Below, in pieces: positions 1 to 9,952 of a stretch of DNA of 64,000 bases. The DNA is taken from NCBI RefSeq assembly GCF_033807575.1, contig NC_084716.1, positions 4,650,001 to 4,714,000 of the forward strand, in the 5' to 3' direction. The position numbers were made by a program, and so were the translations under genes. How positions within the stretch are numbered: position 1 is the stretch's first letter; every line of letters begins with the position of its first letter. The stretch comes from Cydia pomonella (taxonomy: Eukaryota; Arthropoda; Insecta; Lepidoptera; Tortricidae). Below the pieces are notes generated by a model that saw only the letters and a list, made by a program, of their open reading frames with translations, had not been told where the DNA came from and ran no database searches.

Positions 1-26
1 GAAAACAAAGTGGGATAGCCACCGAG

Positions 27-495
27 TTGTATCCGGTTTTTACGAGTGATAAATCTACGTTCACTGTTGCAATGAAAAGGGGTCGAAAATTAGAAGATCT
101 TGTAAGGAAGCAGTTGGAAAACCAACTAGGAAAAATTACTCTGTGTGGTCTTTATATTAGTCAGCAGTACCCTGTAATAGCTGCATCGCCTGATGGAATT
201 TTAAATGGAAAGACTATAGTTGAAATAAAATGTCCAGTAAATGAAAATACTTCTCAAAACTATGTTTCAAAGAATAAGGTCAGCCAAGTATTATGCACAA
301 GTTCAGTTACAGATAAATGTTACTCAACTTAAGAAGTGTTTATTTTGTGTGGCATCATGGGACTATGAAAATAATAATCAGATTACTATTATGCCGATAG
401 AATATAATGCTATATATACCGAAGAATTGATAAGTAAATTGTTAAGCTTTTGGAAAAACAATATCTATCAGTTGCTGTACAACAGTACCAAATGA
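27..495 (+). pseudogene. YqaJ-type nuclease remnant (mobile-element associated)
   Basis: The first frame carries an early Glu in GRKLEDLV, then ASPDGIL and VEIKCP, which match the YqaJ/lambda-exonuclease fold (E...D...ExK active site). The matching C-terminal part (YYAQVQLQINVTQ, then CLFCVASWD) lies in another frame from about 275, so one frameshift breaks the gene. The N-terminus starts at or beyond the window edge. YqaJ-type nucleases are, as I recall, encoded next to a DDE transposase in some PIF/Harbinger-related elements. Here the gene faces a DDE_Tnp_4 transposase remnant tail to tail, with the coding ends only about 10 bases apart. The nuclease would act on element DNA ends, but that role is inference. 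Confidence 0.7.
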
Positions 496-499
496 AACA

Positions 500-2114
500 A
501 TTTAAAAAAAAACATGTATTTTTAATTATACCATCCTGTAGGTTAATAAGTCCACATGCAATAATAGTACATTGATCTAAATATTTTAAAAGATTCTTAT
601 AAACTACAGAATGTAGTTTTAACATAGAGAATTCTCGCAAACACCTTATGACTCTTTCAATATGAATTCTTAAACTTGCCGTTTTGTTTTAATTACATCC
701 TGCTTTAATAATTTAGAGATAGATGAAACACTTGGAGGTCTTACTAAAGTAATTTCTTTTTGCAGTAATAGTTCTTCAAGTGTTTAAAACCTCTATCTGC
801 TAGTATAGAGACACCTAGCTCTAAAAATATAAGAAGTTGCTGTCTTGAAATAGAAACACATCTGTGATTCTGCCACTGTACCCAGGTGATATATAATTAA
901 TAACACCATCAGGTGTGCTACTAATTAAATATTTGGCAGTGTTAGCTTTTTTAAAATCAGACGATGTTAATGCCTGCTCCACCGATTTGGATGGTTTTTG
1001 TATTTCTATTTCAAGACAATCAATGATGCAGTTTATATTATTGCACTTATGTCTAAACCCTAGGGGTAGGTTTCGTATAACTGCTCTTTTATTTGACTTC
1101 ATTATAAATGGATGTAACACACTTGCAATAAAAGGTACAGATTTCATAAATATTTTAGTGGCATAAGACTGAGAAATACCAAATTGATCTCCAAGCTCAC
1201 AGAATGGTGTATTTAATCTAATTTTTTTTTTGGCATAATAGTATATGCTCTTCAGAAAGCTTTGTATGTTTTTGTATTACATACATACATATAATCACGC
1301 CTATTTCCCGAAGGGGTAGGCAGAGACCACAGATTTCCACTTGCTACGATCCTGACATACCTCTTTCGTTTCCTCCACTTTCATGACATTCCTCATACAC
1401 GCTCGTCGATTTAGGGTGCTCTTGACCTGGCCTTTCTTCAGGATTTCCCCGATTTGATCAGAGAAGGTCCGCCGAGGTCTACCCCTTCCAGCTCCCTCTT
1501 CTACTTCTCCCTTATACACTCTCTTTGTTAACCTTCTTTCACTCATTCTTTCCACGTGTCCAAACCATCTCAACATACCTTTCTCAATTTTTGTCACTAC
1601 ATCTTCGTTCAGTCCACACTTTTCCCTTATCATACTGTTTTTGTATTATGTGAATTAAAAAATAACATTCCTTTGAAACACCAATGTAATATCTAGGATT
1701 ATTCTTGATCATTTGTACAGTAATTTCCAAGGTCCTTCGGCATAGATTTTCTGTTTCAACTTTTCTTTTTAATTCAGATAATTCAGATTTAGTTTCTTGA
1801 TCACTGCTAGTTGATGTCATTGCAAGTGAAGACTGAACAAACGGTGAAGTGTCAGTATTTAAGTGTGAATGTTTAGAAGGTGATGAACTGTTTGAAGATG
1901 ACACTTCCAAGTTGTCGTGGTTGAATAATAGTCTTCTCTTCACTTTTGTATTTTCAAACATTGCTGATTCAACTCCAGACTTAGTTATTTTAAAAGGTGA
2001 TGTTGCTGTACATGTATTATTGGATTTTAAAGGAGAAGTAATTTTATCTTTAGCTTGATTGATTGTTTGTGTTGATTTGCTTCTCATTTTTGTTGTTAAA
2101 CACACTTGAATCAT
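500..2114 (-). pseudogene. Harbinger-like DDE_Tnp_4 transposase, frameshifted and split by a LINE
   Basis: Read on the minus strand, a Ser-rich linker (2114-1750) leads to NPRYYIGVSKECYF. After the LINE at 1280-1636 it continues with an HTH-like stretch (IRLNTPFCELGDQFGISQSY). The DDE_Tnp_4 core follows: first Asp in CIIDCLEI (near 1020), second in SGRITDVF (near 860), and the terminal Glu in HIERVIRCLREF (near 650). ADRGF near 800 and the LINLQDG end near 550 are also typical of this family. At least two small frameshifts (near 780 and 670) and the LINE insertion make it dead. A possible splice acceptor (TTTCAG) lies at about 2175. No THAP domain is joined upstream. A PIF/ISL2EU-type assignment is likely but needs the missing ends. 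Confidence 0.75.
1280..1636 (-). mobile_element. 5'-truncated LINE 3' end
   Basis: The minus strand encodes the C-terminal tail of a non-LTR reverse transcriptase (MLRWFGHVERM, then GRGRPRRTF, ending SAYPFGK). It is followed by the 3' end ATAGGCGTGATTATATG and a TATG microsatellite tail. The 12-base target GTTTTTGTATTA is duplicated at 1268-1279 and 1637-1648. This marks the insertion site inside the Harbinger-like transposase precisely, and removing the insert rejoins that gene's reading. Confidence 0.85.
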
Positions 2115-2490
2115 TTTATTAGTTAGTCTTGTTTATCTGGTCACAGGTATCTTTGTTAGTACTGGAATTAAAATCTGAAACAGAATATTATAGTGTATTA
2201 TTATGGTAACCCATACAAAATGACAGTTGGTAAACTCATATTATTATAATACTATAATACCATTTGAGAAATGGGCCACTATACCACTATATGACGGAAT
2301 AAGACTAACCCTCTGTCACTCAAGAAAACCAATTTAAATATTTAAAACAAATTTCGATCGAACTTATTAAAATAAAAAACTTAATTTCTCATTTTTTTTA
2401 TTTACCGAAAAAAAAAAAAACAAAAAAAGGGAGTGTTGCTCGTAGGCAACAGTGCGTAATAAGCATAACGAAAATTTCCAAAATCCTTGT

Positions 2491-2566
2491 CGATTGTAGG
2501 TATGGTGCGGGAGTGAGAAGACGGTTTTCGATTGTAGGTATGGTGCGGGAGTGAGAAGACGGTTTT
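2491..2566. repeat. 38-bp tandem duplication
   Basis: Two identical adjacent copies of a 38-base unit (2491-2528 and 2529-2566) start CGATTGTAGGTATGGTGCGG. They lie in otherwise noncoding DNA between the Harbinger and piggyBac remnants. No gene is supported in 2120-2870. Confidence 0.9.
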
Positions 2567-2877
2567 GAGTCGAAAATTGCCAAAAATGCGAGCGAACGGT
2601 ATACGTGTGCGCTTCGACAAGGTGCAATGGCGACTAGAGGTCAACCGATGCACACATGCATATACCACTTCCTTCACATTACGCTTTATTATAAAAAACT
2701 GTTTACTTAACTAGGTACACAGATGGCGTTACAGGTAAGTAACATTAGGATATTTATATTATATTTTACATCATATATATGTGTATTTATTTATGTATTT
2801 ATAAACTATTATTATTTATGGCAGATTTTAGGTATGTAAAACGTTTTAGGAAAGTTCTTACAAAAGTAACTGGAACA

Positions 2878-3504
2878 TCATCCCAGGGTAACCCTAGCTA
2901 ATTTAATCAAAGACATCAAGAATACTATGCCAATGAACTGCCGTATGTCTAGATCAGTTACACGAAAGGTATTACTTGGATCCTTTTGTACCACATAGAG
3001 GTTGGTTTGTTCAACAATCGTCTGAATTAACTCTGGTGGAAACATGTTCAGAAAGAACTGCACGGGTGTGTCGAGTTCTAAAGTATCAGGACTAAGTGTC
3101 TCATTGCCTTTGAATGCTAGCTGATGTGCGTTTAACTCCAGGTTCTTATTTTTCCAACGTAAGTTCAGTTTTTTTGGCTTTTTTCCTTTTGACCCTGAAG
3201 CTGGAAGATTACAATCGCTTGAAGTCGACTGTGTTGGTTCTACCTGAGTCGAAGCGGTAGTTTCGTCATTTTGTAATGTACTAATCAATAAGTTCACGTT
3301 CATATCAAATTCGTCGTCAGAAGATATATCCCCAAACTCCTCAGTCAACTCCTGAGCCATCTCCTCAGTCAACCCCTCAATATTAGGATCAAAATCAGGG
3401 TCAGCAATACTATCGTCGTCAAATTCTAATCCATCTTCACTCGCATCATCATCAAACAGTGCCGCAGCAATGTCGGTATCTCGCAAACAACGTTTACGAG
3501 ACAT
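2878..3504 (-). pseudogene. piggyBac-type transposase, N-terminal third only
   Basis: This is a 208-residue frame. The acidic N-terminus (residues 10-75, many Asp/Glu) is followed by a low-complexity linker. The start of the DDE_Tnp_1_7 domain is visible at residues 145-205 (TPVQFFLNMFPPELIQTIVEQTN, DIRQFIGIVFLMS). This matches the N-terminal region of PGBD/piggyBac transposases, which are usually about 550-600 residues. The frame stops just where the catalytic domain should begin, so all catalytic Asp residues are missing. No TTAA-flanked terminal repeat could be identified on either side. It sits between the THAP gene and the Harbinger remnant. Confidence 0.8.
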
Positions 3505-3923
3505 CCTAGAACAAGATATTAATTACGTTAAATACCTATAGTTATCGTACTAAACTTTTACCCTTTTACGATAATGTAGCTTACAGGCTACAAACACTAA
3601 GTACCTACTATTTTCATAAAAAACGAGAAATTATTTAAAAATAACAATGTATGTCATGATTTATACACTTACCTCAACTTTTTTCACAGTAACAGACACA
3701 AAAAGCATCAATTAGTATTTTTTTTAGATTTTAACAAATACACAAACACGGGTTTGACAAATTTCTCCGAAACACTAAATGTTGTCGAGTTTGGACAAGT
3801 AACGCCATCTAGTAGTAAATTATAGAAACGTCTAGTCAATGCATCGGTGTGTAGACGACAAGCTACAGTGCATAAAAACGCGTTCAAAAATTTCCTTTAA
3901 AATTCAGGAAGGCTTAGAGTAAC

Positions 3924-4503
3924 TCAAAATGTAGTTTCTGTTATTATTACATTATTTACTGTCATGCCTGATGTTGCTGGCATCTCAGATTCTTGAGAAA
4001 ATATGTCTTGTATTATTTCTATACGTCGCCTTTTGCTTGCGGCTGACCGAGGCTGTAAAGGTGCAATACGTTTTATTCTGTCTGGTTGACATTCAAATTT
4101 CGACGGCAAACATTCTGGCTTCATTCTTATTCTGCCGATGGAACCCATTACTCTATATTGAATGTAATTATCCATGTCATTAGGCAGCTGCAAAGTAAGA
4201 AAATAAATGCGTTAAGTAGTTACATGCTTTTTAATTGACAAAATGTTAGGTTAGGTTTTATATTGCGAGAAATCAGAAGTAAATATTTTAGATACTTTAT
4301 AGACTTACATCAAAGTGATCTTCACAAAAGTATATAGGATAGTATTTATCAGATTTTAACTTCGAATCTCGACGTGCCAACTGCAACCACTTTTTTCGAT
4401 GTTGAGGACTTTTAGAAACGTGTATAAATATTTTTTCAGGATTTTTGATGGTTGTACTACTACACATTGATACTGCACACGTCTTATAATTTGACATTTT
4501 CAC
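3924..4503 (-). CDS. THAP-domain protein, two exons
   Basis: Exon 1 is 4309-4503 and exon 2 is 3924-4187. The 121-bp intron has a GTAAGT donor (4308-4303) and a TTGCAG acceptor (ending 4188). Splicing in phase 0 gives about 152 residues. The THAP zinc-binding pattern is complete: C9-x4-C14, a Trp near 39, then C60-x2-H63 in YFCEDHFD, which lies exactly at the exon junction. CLPSKF after the splice resembles the motif that closes THAP domains. A basic stretch (SAASKRRRIE) and an acidic tail follow. THAP domains bind DNA and occur both in host regulators and in P-element/PIF transposases. The short length and undamaged splicing suggest a domesticated or host gene, but a THAP accessory protein of an element is possible. 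Confidence 0.75.
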
Positions 4504-4578
4504 AAAAATGTATTTAATTTAAAACAAATCTATCCTTTCGCTTAAATTAGCTTTAGTTCGGTTTGATGTTTTGTGTAG

Positions 4579-4608
4579 TGACGTCACCATCGATAAAAGT
4601 CACGTGAC
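4579..4608. promoter_or_regulatory. CRE and E-box palindrome cluster upstream of the THAP gene
   Basis: About 76-105 bases upstream of the THAP start codon lie TGACGTCA (4579-4586, CRE consensus), ATCGATA (4589-4595, DREF-like half) and the perfect palindrome GTCACGTGAC (4599-4608, E-box). The cluster is suitably placed for a promoter of the minus-strand gene. Binding by particular factors is inference. Confidence 0.45.
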
Positions 4609-5062
4609 CTACCGTTTACGCGCGTATTTCAAATTAATTTAGGAATTAAATTAGGCGAAAATTGTCAAATCACTTTTCTAGACTTTCTAGTAGTTTTGGT
4701 GCGACTTGAGAGAAATGGCGCAGATTACTGTTTTGTAGTACCTATTTCCACTTTGGTTTTAATAGTCATCAACGTGTTTTTTCTAATATAAATAACTATT
4801 TTTTGAAAAAAAAAAATTGTGTGGTGTATAAAATAAGCAAACGCACATTTTAAAATACTTTTCTGAAAATTGTCAAGTAGCCAATTTTCTATTAGGTACT
4901 TAATTTTTCTAATATTATACAATTAGCAATACAAGTTGTTTACTATCATACATTGGTCTTTCTCCCTCTTCTTGGTTCCGCTTGTTAAGATTGTATCTGT
5001 TTATAATTTCATTTTGTTTCGGCTTGAAGTAGTCGTCGAAAACTTCGATCACCTCCTCTAGC

Positions 5063-5118
5063 TCGTCCTTCATTAATTAATTAATTAATTCATACATTAA
5101 TTAATTAATGAAGGACGA
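5063..5118. repeat. 23-bp inverted repeat with TTAA-rich arms
   Basis: Arms 5063-5085 and 5096-5118 are perfect complements (TCGTCCTTCATTAATTAATT and its complement) around a 10-base loop. The right arm leads directly into the tRNA-like SINE head. It may mark a head-to-head arrangement of two copies of that repeat's edge. Confidence 0.85.
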
Positions 5119-5182
5119 CCGGTTGGGTCTAGTGGGTAGTGACCCTGCCTACGAAGCTGATGATCCCGGGTTCAAATCCTGG
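5112..5182 (+). mobile_element. tRNA-derived SINE head
   Basis: The sequence contains an A-box-like GGTCTAGTGGGTAGTGA and a B-box-like GGTTCAAATCC (5170-5180). This is the internal polymerase III promoter of tRNA-derived SINEs. The copy is cut after CCTGG by the left end of a hAT element (CAGTGTTGCC at 5183). It is not a functional tRNA because no acceptor stem or anticodon arm can be folded. Confidence 0.6.
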
Positions 5183-6157
5183 CAGTGTTGCCAACTTAGT
5201 GGATTTTCCACTAGATCTGGTGGTTTAGGCATGCCTTACAGCGAGATTTTTTTGGTTTTAGTGGCTAGTGGATTAGATTGTTCCAGTTAGTGGTAATTTA
5301 CGTAATTCAACCGCTAGTGTGATTCATAAAATGCTCTGTATACGTTATAGTTAAAAATGAGCATTTAGGCCCGGAACTTCAAACATGGTTTAAGTTTAGG
5401 ATGTAGGCAACATTGCTCAAATCAAATCTGTCGGGTCGGGGATTCCCCGATTATTGTCTACAAACTTCTTGAATAAACGATTATGAACGTTATTTGTACG
5501 GTCATTGGGTTAAGTTAAGTTTGATTTGATTCGCGAAAAGTACCTCCTATTGGTTATTTTATTTAAAAATATACTCAGTCAGATCAGTTGATCAGTTCAG
5601 TTCAGTGAGTAAACTAAACAAACAGTACGGTACAGTTTGCTATTGTTATGATAGAGGATACTTCTTAATCTTACTTGAATGAAAACTGATTTCATAATAG
5701 GTATTTAATTAATTATGCCTAAGCCACAGTACACCCAAAAGTTTCGTGATTCTTGGTTACGTGTATCAGAACTGAAGGACTGGTTGCAAGTAGTGGAAAG
5801 CACTGCCGGTCCAGTAGGGGAGAGGGGGGCAAGACGGGGGACTTAAGGTTTGAAATCGAATAAAAAAAAACTTTAATATTTTAAACATTTTTTTATTTTT
5901 AGAATCATCTTTGGTAATTAGTCTTTTATAATCAATACTCCTTAGGAACTCTAGTGTAATAATAAAATTTAAAAAAATCAACAATCGCAAACCTACCTAT
6001 CGCCCCATCTTGTCCCCCCAGTGGGGTAAGACGGGGCACCCTATGGGTCAAGATGGGGTACACCTACAGGGCAAGATGGGGTACACTTACAGGGCAAGAT
6101 GAGGCGATAGGAATTTTTAGTAATTTAAGGAATTGCACGACATTAATCAGTAAAACG

Positions 6158-6469
6158 CTATGGACAAATTTCACATTTAAAGGCAGTCTCTTCATCCTCG
6201 TCTTCAACACCTGCACAGCTACAATGTGCCCATTTTCGGCATGCCGAACACGCCACCCAGCCTTCTGTGGACTCTAAATAGAGACCGTGACAATATAAAC
6301 ACGGAGGATTTTCTGACTCACTACCACTATTTTCCGATCCTACAGTCGATTTTCGAGTAGCTTTAGTATTTTTTTTCTTTTTGGTCACTTTATTTTTATT
6401 GGCAACGGTATTTTTTTGAGTTTTCTTTAATTCTCTTATAGCCTTCCTTTTCTCTTTAGCGTCAACCAC
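6158..6469 (-). pseudogene. PHD-type zinc finger tail of the pogo-like transposase
   Basis: The frame is 103 residues. A Lys-rich stretch (residues 4-40) is followed by a C4HC3 finger at 57-102: CLYC, then CSACRKWAHCSC, then CEIC at the end. In related pogo-like proteins a PHD or RING-like finger closes the transposase, and here it continues the same protein in a shifted frame (EVVDAKEKRKAIREL follows the KIK of the upstream frame). It therefore is a broken C-terminus and not a separate gene. Confidence 0.8.
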
Positions 6470-8247
6470 CTCTTGTTTCTTTTTATTTTATCTTCTAACT
6501 CATTTTTGTAGGGCGATGAGGTAATAATAGCGGTTTTTCCTCTCTTTGTTGGTGCTCTTGTAATTTTCCTTGTTGCAGGAAAAGGCATAACTTGTTGGGG
6601 ACTAGCAACAATGAAACTAGATTCTCGTGGCGTACTTGGTCTATAAGTAGAACATCCAAGTTCTGGTGACTTTGCTGCTGTTTGAATCAATGGTTCCATT
6701 TCAACTTCGGAGGGTTGCAACTGTAAATCTTCAGGTGCTGATGATACTGGTAAAATAGCTGAACTCTGAGATACATCCAAAACGGTGCTTGATTCTGTTT
6801 GAGAATCCACAGAGGACGCAGACACACACAAGGATTCGGCTGTGGAAGCCGCGACAGTAGTAGTTAGTATGGCATTGTCTGATACAGTGGTCGATGACGT
6901 CGCTCCCGTGAGACCGATCTCCATTGGTATTTCGTTGTTGGATTCTGCAGAAACCGTTATTGGTGTTTCAGTAACTGGTGACGGCTCTGGTTGAGGGATG
7001 TCTGTGGTTAGAGATGGAGCGAAGTCAGTTTCAGTAAAAACTGTGGGGTCATATGGCCAAATTCCGCACTTTTTAAATCCATTTACTGCTGTAGACATCG
7101 TTGATGCTTGTATAAAAGCCTTTCCAAAAATTTCTGCGACTTGCCGCACCGTGACGATCATCCCCGGATTACTGCGTAGCCATGCTGTGATTTGATGGTC
7201 ATAATACGTGCTGAGTGGCCTCATATATGCAACATCAGCAACTTGAAGTCGGTGAGTAGTGTGTGGAGGAAAACATAGAATGATTACTCCATGAGATCGC
7301 GCTTCATTGATGAGATCAATGTTTTGAGTGTGAGTACTATGTCCACCCAACAACAGCAGGACAGGTCGTTCTGTTGTTGCTCCACTAAATTCCACGAATT
7401 TCTTAAACCAGCCAGCAAAGAGTTCCGTTGTCATCCAGCCCGAATCACTGCATACTCCCCAAGATCCTGGTGCAGCATTTAGCATTAATTGCGGGTCCAT
7501 ACGCTTTCGAGGAAATACCATCATGGGTGGCATGTATAGGCCACTTGCACTGAAACAGATTTCAACAGTTATTGTTGTCCCTCTTTCTGCAGAACTGATC
7601 GCTCCGACTTGCTTTCGCCCTCTTTTGGCTATTATTTTTGATTTGGTTTTTGGAACAATAGAAATACCTGTCTCGTCACAGTTGAAAATTCTGTCAGGAG
7701 TTAAATTATTTTCATCATAAACGTTCCCCAAAAAGTTATAAAACTGATCTACAACTTGCTTGTTAAATCCTGCAGCACGAGCTGCTGAAGTACTCTCAGG
7801 CTGTCGAATAGACAATTCAGGATGTCTCTTGAGAAAGTTGTGTGCCCAATCTTTCCCAGCTTCTCTTTTCTCGTTATTAAATGGATATTGTTTATTATTT
7901 TTAACCGCCAAACTGTACGCTAGACCCCTTAAGTCTTTTATTGTAAGACCATACAGTCTACTTTCCATGTCTAGTATATAATTATACAGCTCTTTTTCCT
8001 CTTCTTTAGAAAAAACCGTATCTTTAGGGCCTAAACGAACTTTCAATTCATAGCTAGTGGAAGTACCGTCTGACAACTTCTCTCTAACTACTTTGACTTT
8101 TCTTTCTAAAGTCGTCTGAGGGACAGAAAATGTCTTTGCTGCCGACAGGTAACCCATTTTTCCTTCTATTACAGCATCCACCGCATTTTTCATAGCTTCC
8201 TCTGACCATTCTGCTCTATTTGTTTTTCTCTTATACGTTTTCACCAT
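6436..8247 (-). pseudogene. pogo-like DDE_1 transposase (second catalytic Asp lost)
   Basis: The frame has 603 residues. Residues 1-60 form a Psq-like HTH (EEAMKNAVDAVIEGK, LSAAKTFSVPQTTLERK). Residues about 70-150 resemble a CENP-B-type second HTH ending SIRQPESTSAARAAGFN. The DDE_1 domain spans about 165-390: first Asp in IFNCDETG, and third Asp at LQVADVAY where LQPLDV is usual. The second site reads LLLLGGHSTHT, with Gly in place of the catalytic Asp, so the enzyme should be dead. A Ser/Thr/Pro-rich linker (400-560) follows. A one-base change in the A-rich tract near 6478 shifts the frame and splits off the C-terminal PHD finger at 6158-6469. ATG 8247 (MVKTYKRKTNRAEW) is the family's usual start. 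Confidence 0.9.
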
Positions 8248-9491
8248 TCTACAACAAAATATTTAAAGATATTCAAATCCACAACTTTATAATCATTTCA
8301 AAACTTTCTTAAAAATACGCACGGGCAAGATAGGGTACCCGGTACCCCATCTTGCCCGTGCGTGCCTAAACAGATTCAACAAATTTTAAATAAATGACAC
8401 TTGCCGCGTTCGAAAACGACAAGTACGTACCTGTTTGCGTGGTTGTTGCTCCATAGCAATTATTTAACGCCGATTCCGTGCTGCGTATGTAAAGGCAGCA
8501 ATCACACACCAAACAAAACGCAAAAATAACAAGCAAAACGACAAAAAACAGTTTTTTGAGATTAAATTACGTGCGTAACCTTCAGTCTAGCCGCTCACCG
8601 CGTGAACTGATAGACATCATGGCGGCGTAGCGTCATGCGCTAGCGGGCTTCTGATTGGTCGATTCTAGCGCGGTATACAGCCGTTGCCCCGTCTTGCCCG
8701 CCACCCCGTCTTGCCCCCCTCTCCCCTAGCTAAGTGTAAATTATGTGGTACATTATTAAGAAATCCTTTTGGAGATTTAAAGAATCATGGATTATCTAAA
8801 AAGCACCTGCATAATTCAAAGGTACGTAAATTTTATACGAATTCAGCTTTATGTTAAGTGTATACAGGAAAGACCTTTGCGGGCGAATATTATTTAATGA
8901 AGTAACACCTTTTCTATTACATTTGATTTATGTAAGTTCTTTTTCTTTCACAGATTGTAACTAAACAACCAAAATTGGCTTTCAAAGTTGAAAGCATGGG
9001 GGAAAAGAAAGAAGAAGCCAGGCTAGCATTATATACAGCGGCACATACTAGCATTCGTGTAGTGGATCATTTGGGAGACGTGATTAATCACACGCACAAG
9101 GAGGATGACAATATTCACCTGCATAGGACTAAATGTACCCAAATTATTAAAAACGTTCTAGCACCTCATTTTTCACAAAATGTAATAGAAGATTTGAAAG
9201 ATCAATCCTATAGTTTATTAATTGACGAATCAACCGATATCGCAGTTCATAAATATTTGGGAATTGTTATTATTTATTACAGCTGCACTCAGAAAAAAAT
9301 TATATCTACATATTATATCTAACATTAATGTATTCAGTAGCCCACCTGAAAATCTATAAAAAGTCTTAATCAGGAATCATAACCCTCTGAACCTTCCAGC
9401 CGTAGGACGTCTTTCATCAGTTTTAGATCAAATCTTGTAAATCAACATCTTAATTAGTTTTATGATAATTGTGACAATAATTCTTGAGCCC

Positions 9492-9952
9492 ATGGCGTCA
9501 CAGGATCTGATCAAGCCCCCGAAAATTCAAAAAACCTGTCTACTATTGGGACAACGTGTAAGTAAATCAAATTTAATCTTTTGAGGCGTGCAATTTACCC
9601 TTAGCCAATTTAAGTAACCAATATCGTTATTTTTTAGTGTTTGAATTCAAAACTCCCTTGCTGTCCAGCTCGTTGTAGTGGATACCTGACAAAATCAGTG
9701 ACATGCTTCAAATTTGGAAATGGGAGGTGTCAGATCAATGAAAGCATCGAAAACGTTGAGGAATACATGAGCTTAGCTGTCAATTTGAATAGCACTAATT
9801 TTGAAGATCGGAAGGAAACATATTGGGCTTCTGTTTCGCGTTTATATTCAAAACCAAAAAAAGAGAAATCATTTGCAATATACGTCACCAGTTGTCCGAT
9901 CTTATGTTTCATTGTATGTAATCTGTATTTTTTAGTTGTGCGCTATGATTAG
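9492..9952 (+). CDS. Possible two-exon Cys-rich small protein, unrecognised
   Basis: Exon 1, 9492-9557, reads MASQDLIKPPKIQKTCLLLG and on to QR, with a GTAAGT donor at 9558. Exon 2 is 9638-9952 after a T-rich tract and TTTTTAG. Joined in phase 0 it gives about 126 residues. Cys residues cluster near the junction (CLLLGQRC, then CCPARC, SVTCFKFGNGRC). The middle is hydrophilic and the last 25 residues are hydrophobic (PILCFIVCNLYFLVV), like a membrane segment. I do not recognise it. It follows the truncated hAT frame and may be chance coding, an element accessory gene or a host gene fragment. Confidence 0.3.

Larger units (their letters stand above)
5817..8726 (-). mobile_element. Complete pogo-like (Tc1/mariner superfamily) element
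   Basis: The element is 2910 bp and flanked by TA at 5815-5816 and 8727-8728. The terminal inverted repeat is perfect over 23 bp and begins GGGGAGAGGGGGGCAAGACG. Deleting the element and one TA restores the hAT reading frame with no other change. Both inner flanks hold further copies of GGGCAAGAYGGGG: about five at 6000-6105 and three at 8320-8365 and 8690-8712, in both orientations. They look like transposase-binding repeats. The minus strand encodes a DDE_1 transposase followed by a PHD-type finger. Confidence 0.93.
5183..9322 (+). pseudogene. hAT transposase with BED finger, interrupted by a pogo-like element
   Basis: The left end CAGTGTTGCCAACTTAG (5183) has the form of a hAT terminal repeat. 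The gene starts at ATG 5715 (MPKPQYTQKF). After the pogo insertion (5817-8728) it continues exactly in frame at 8729: AKCKLCGTLL with NHGLSKKHLH supplies a BED-type C-x2-C...H...H finger. Exon 1 ends at 8821 (GTACGT donor), and exon 2 begins at 8954 after TTTCACAG. It reads TKQPKLAFKVE, then NVIEDLKDQSYSLLIDESTDI (8954-9322), where the Asp of DEST is the usual first hAT catalytic Asp. The frame ends at 9322 and the rest of the catalytic and dimerisation domains are absent. A related C-terminal part with a matching right TIR is at 30634-31333. Confidence 0.8.

Noticed and set aside
4725..4922. 65-codon minus-strand frame upstream of the THAP gene
   Set aside because: AT-rich, with no motif and no splice link to the THAP exons.
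5112..5182. tRNA gene
   Set aside because: A- and B-box-like motifs are present, but the cloverleaf arms do not pair and the copy is cut by a hAT end. It is a SINE head.
6998..7981. Several 60-75-codon plus-strand frames
   Set aside because: They are antisense shadows of the pogo-like transposase.
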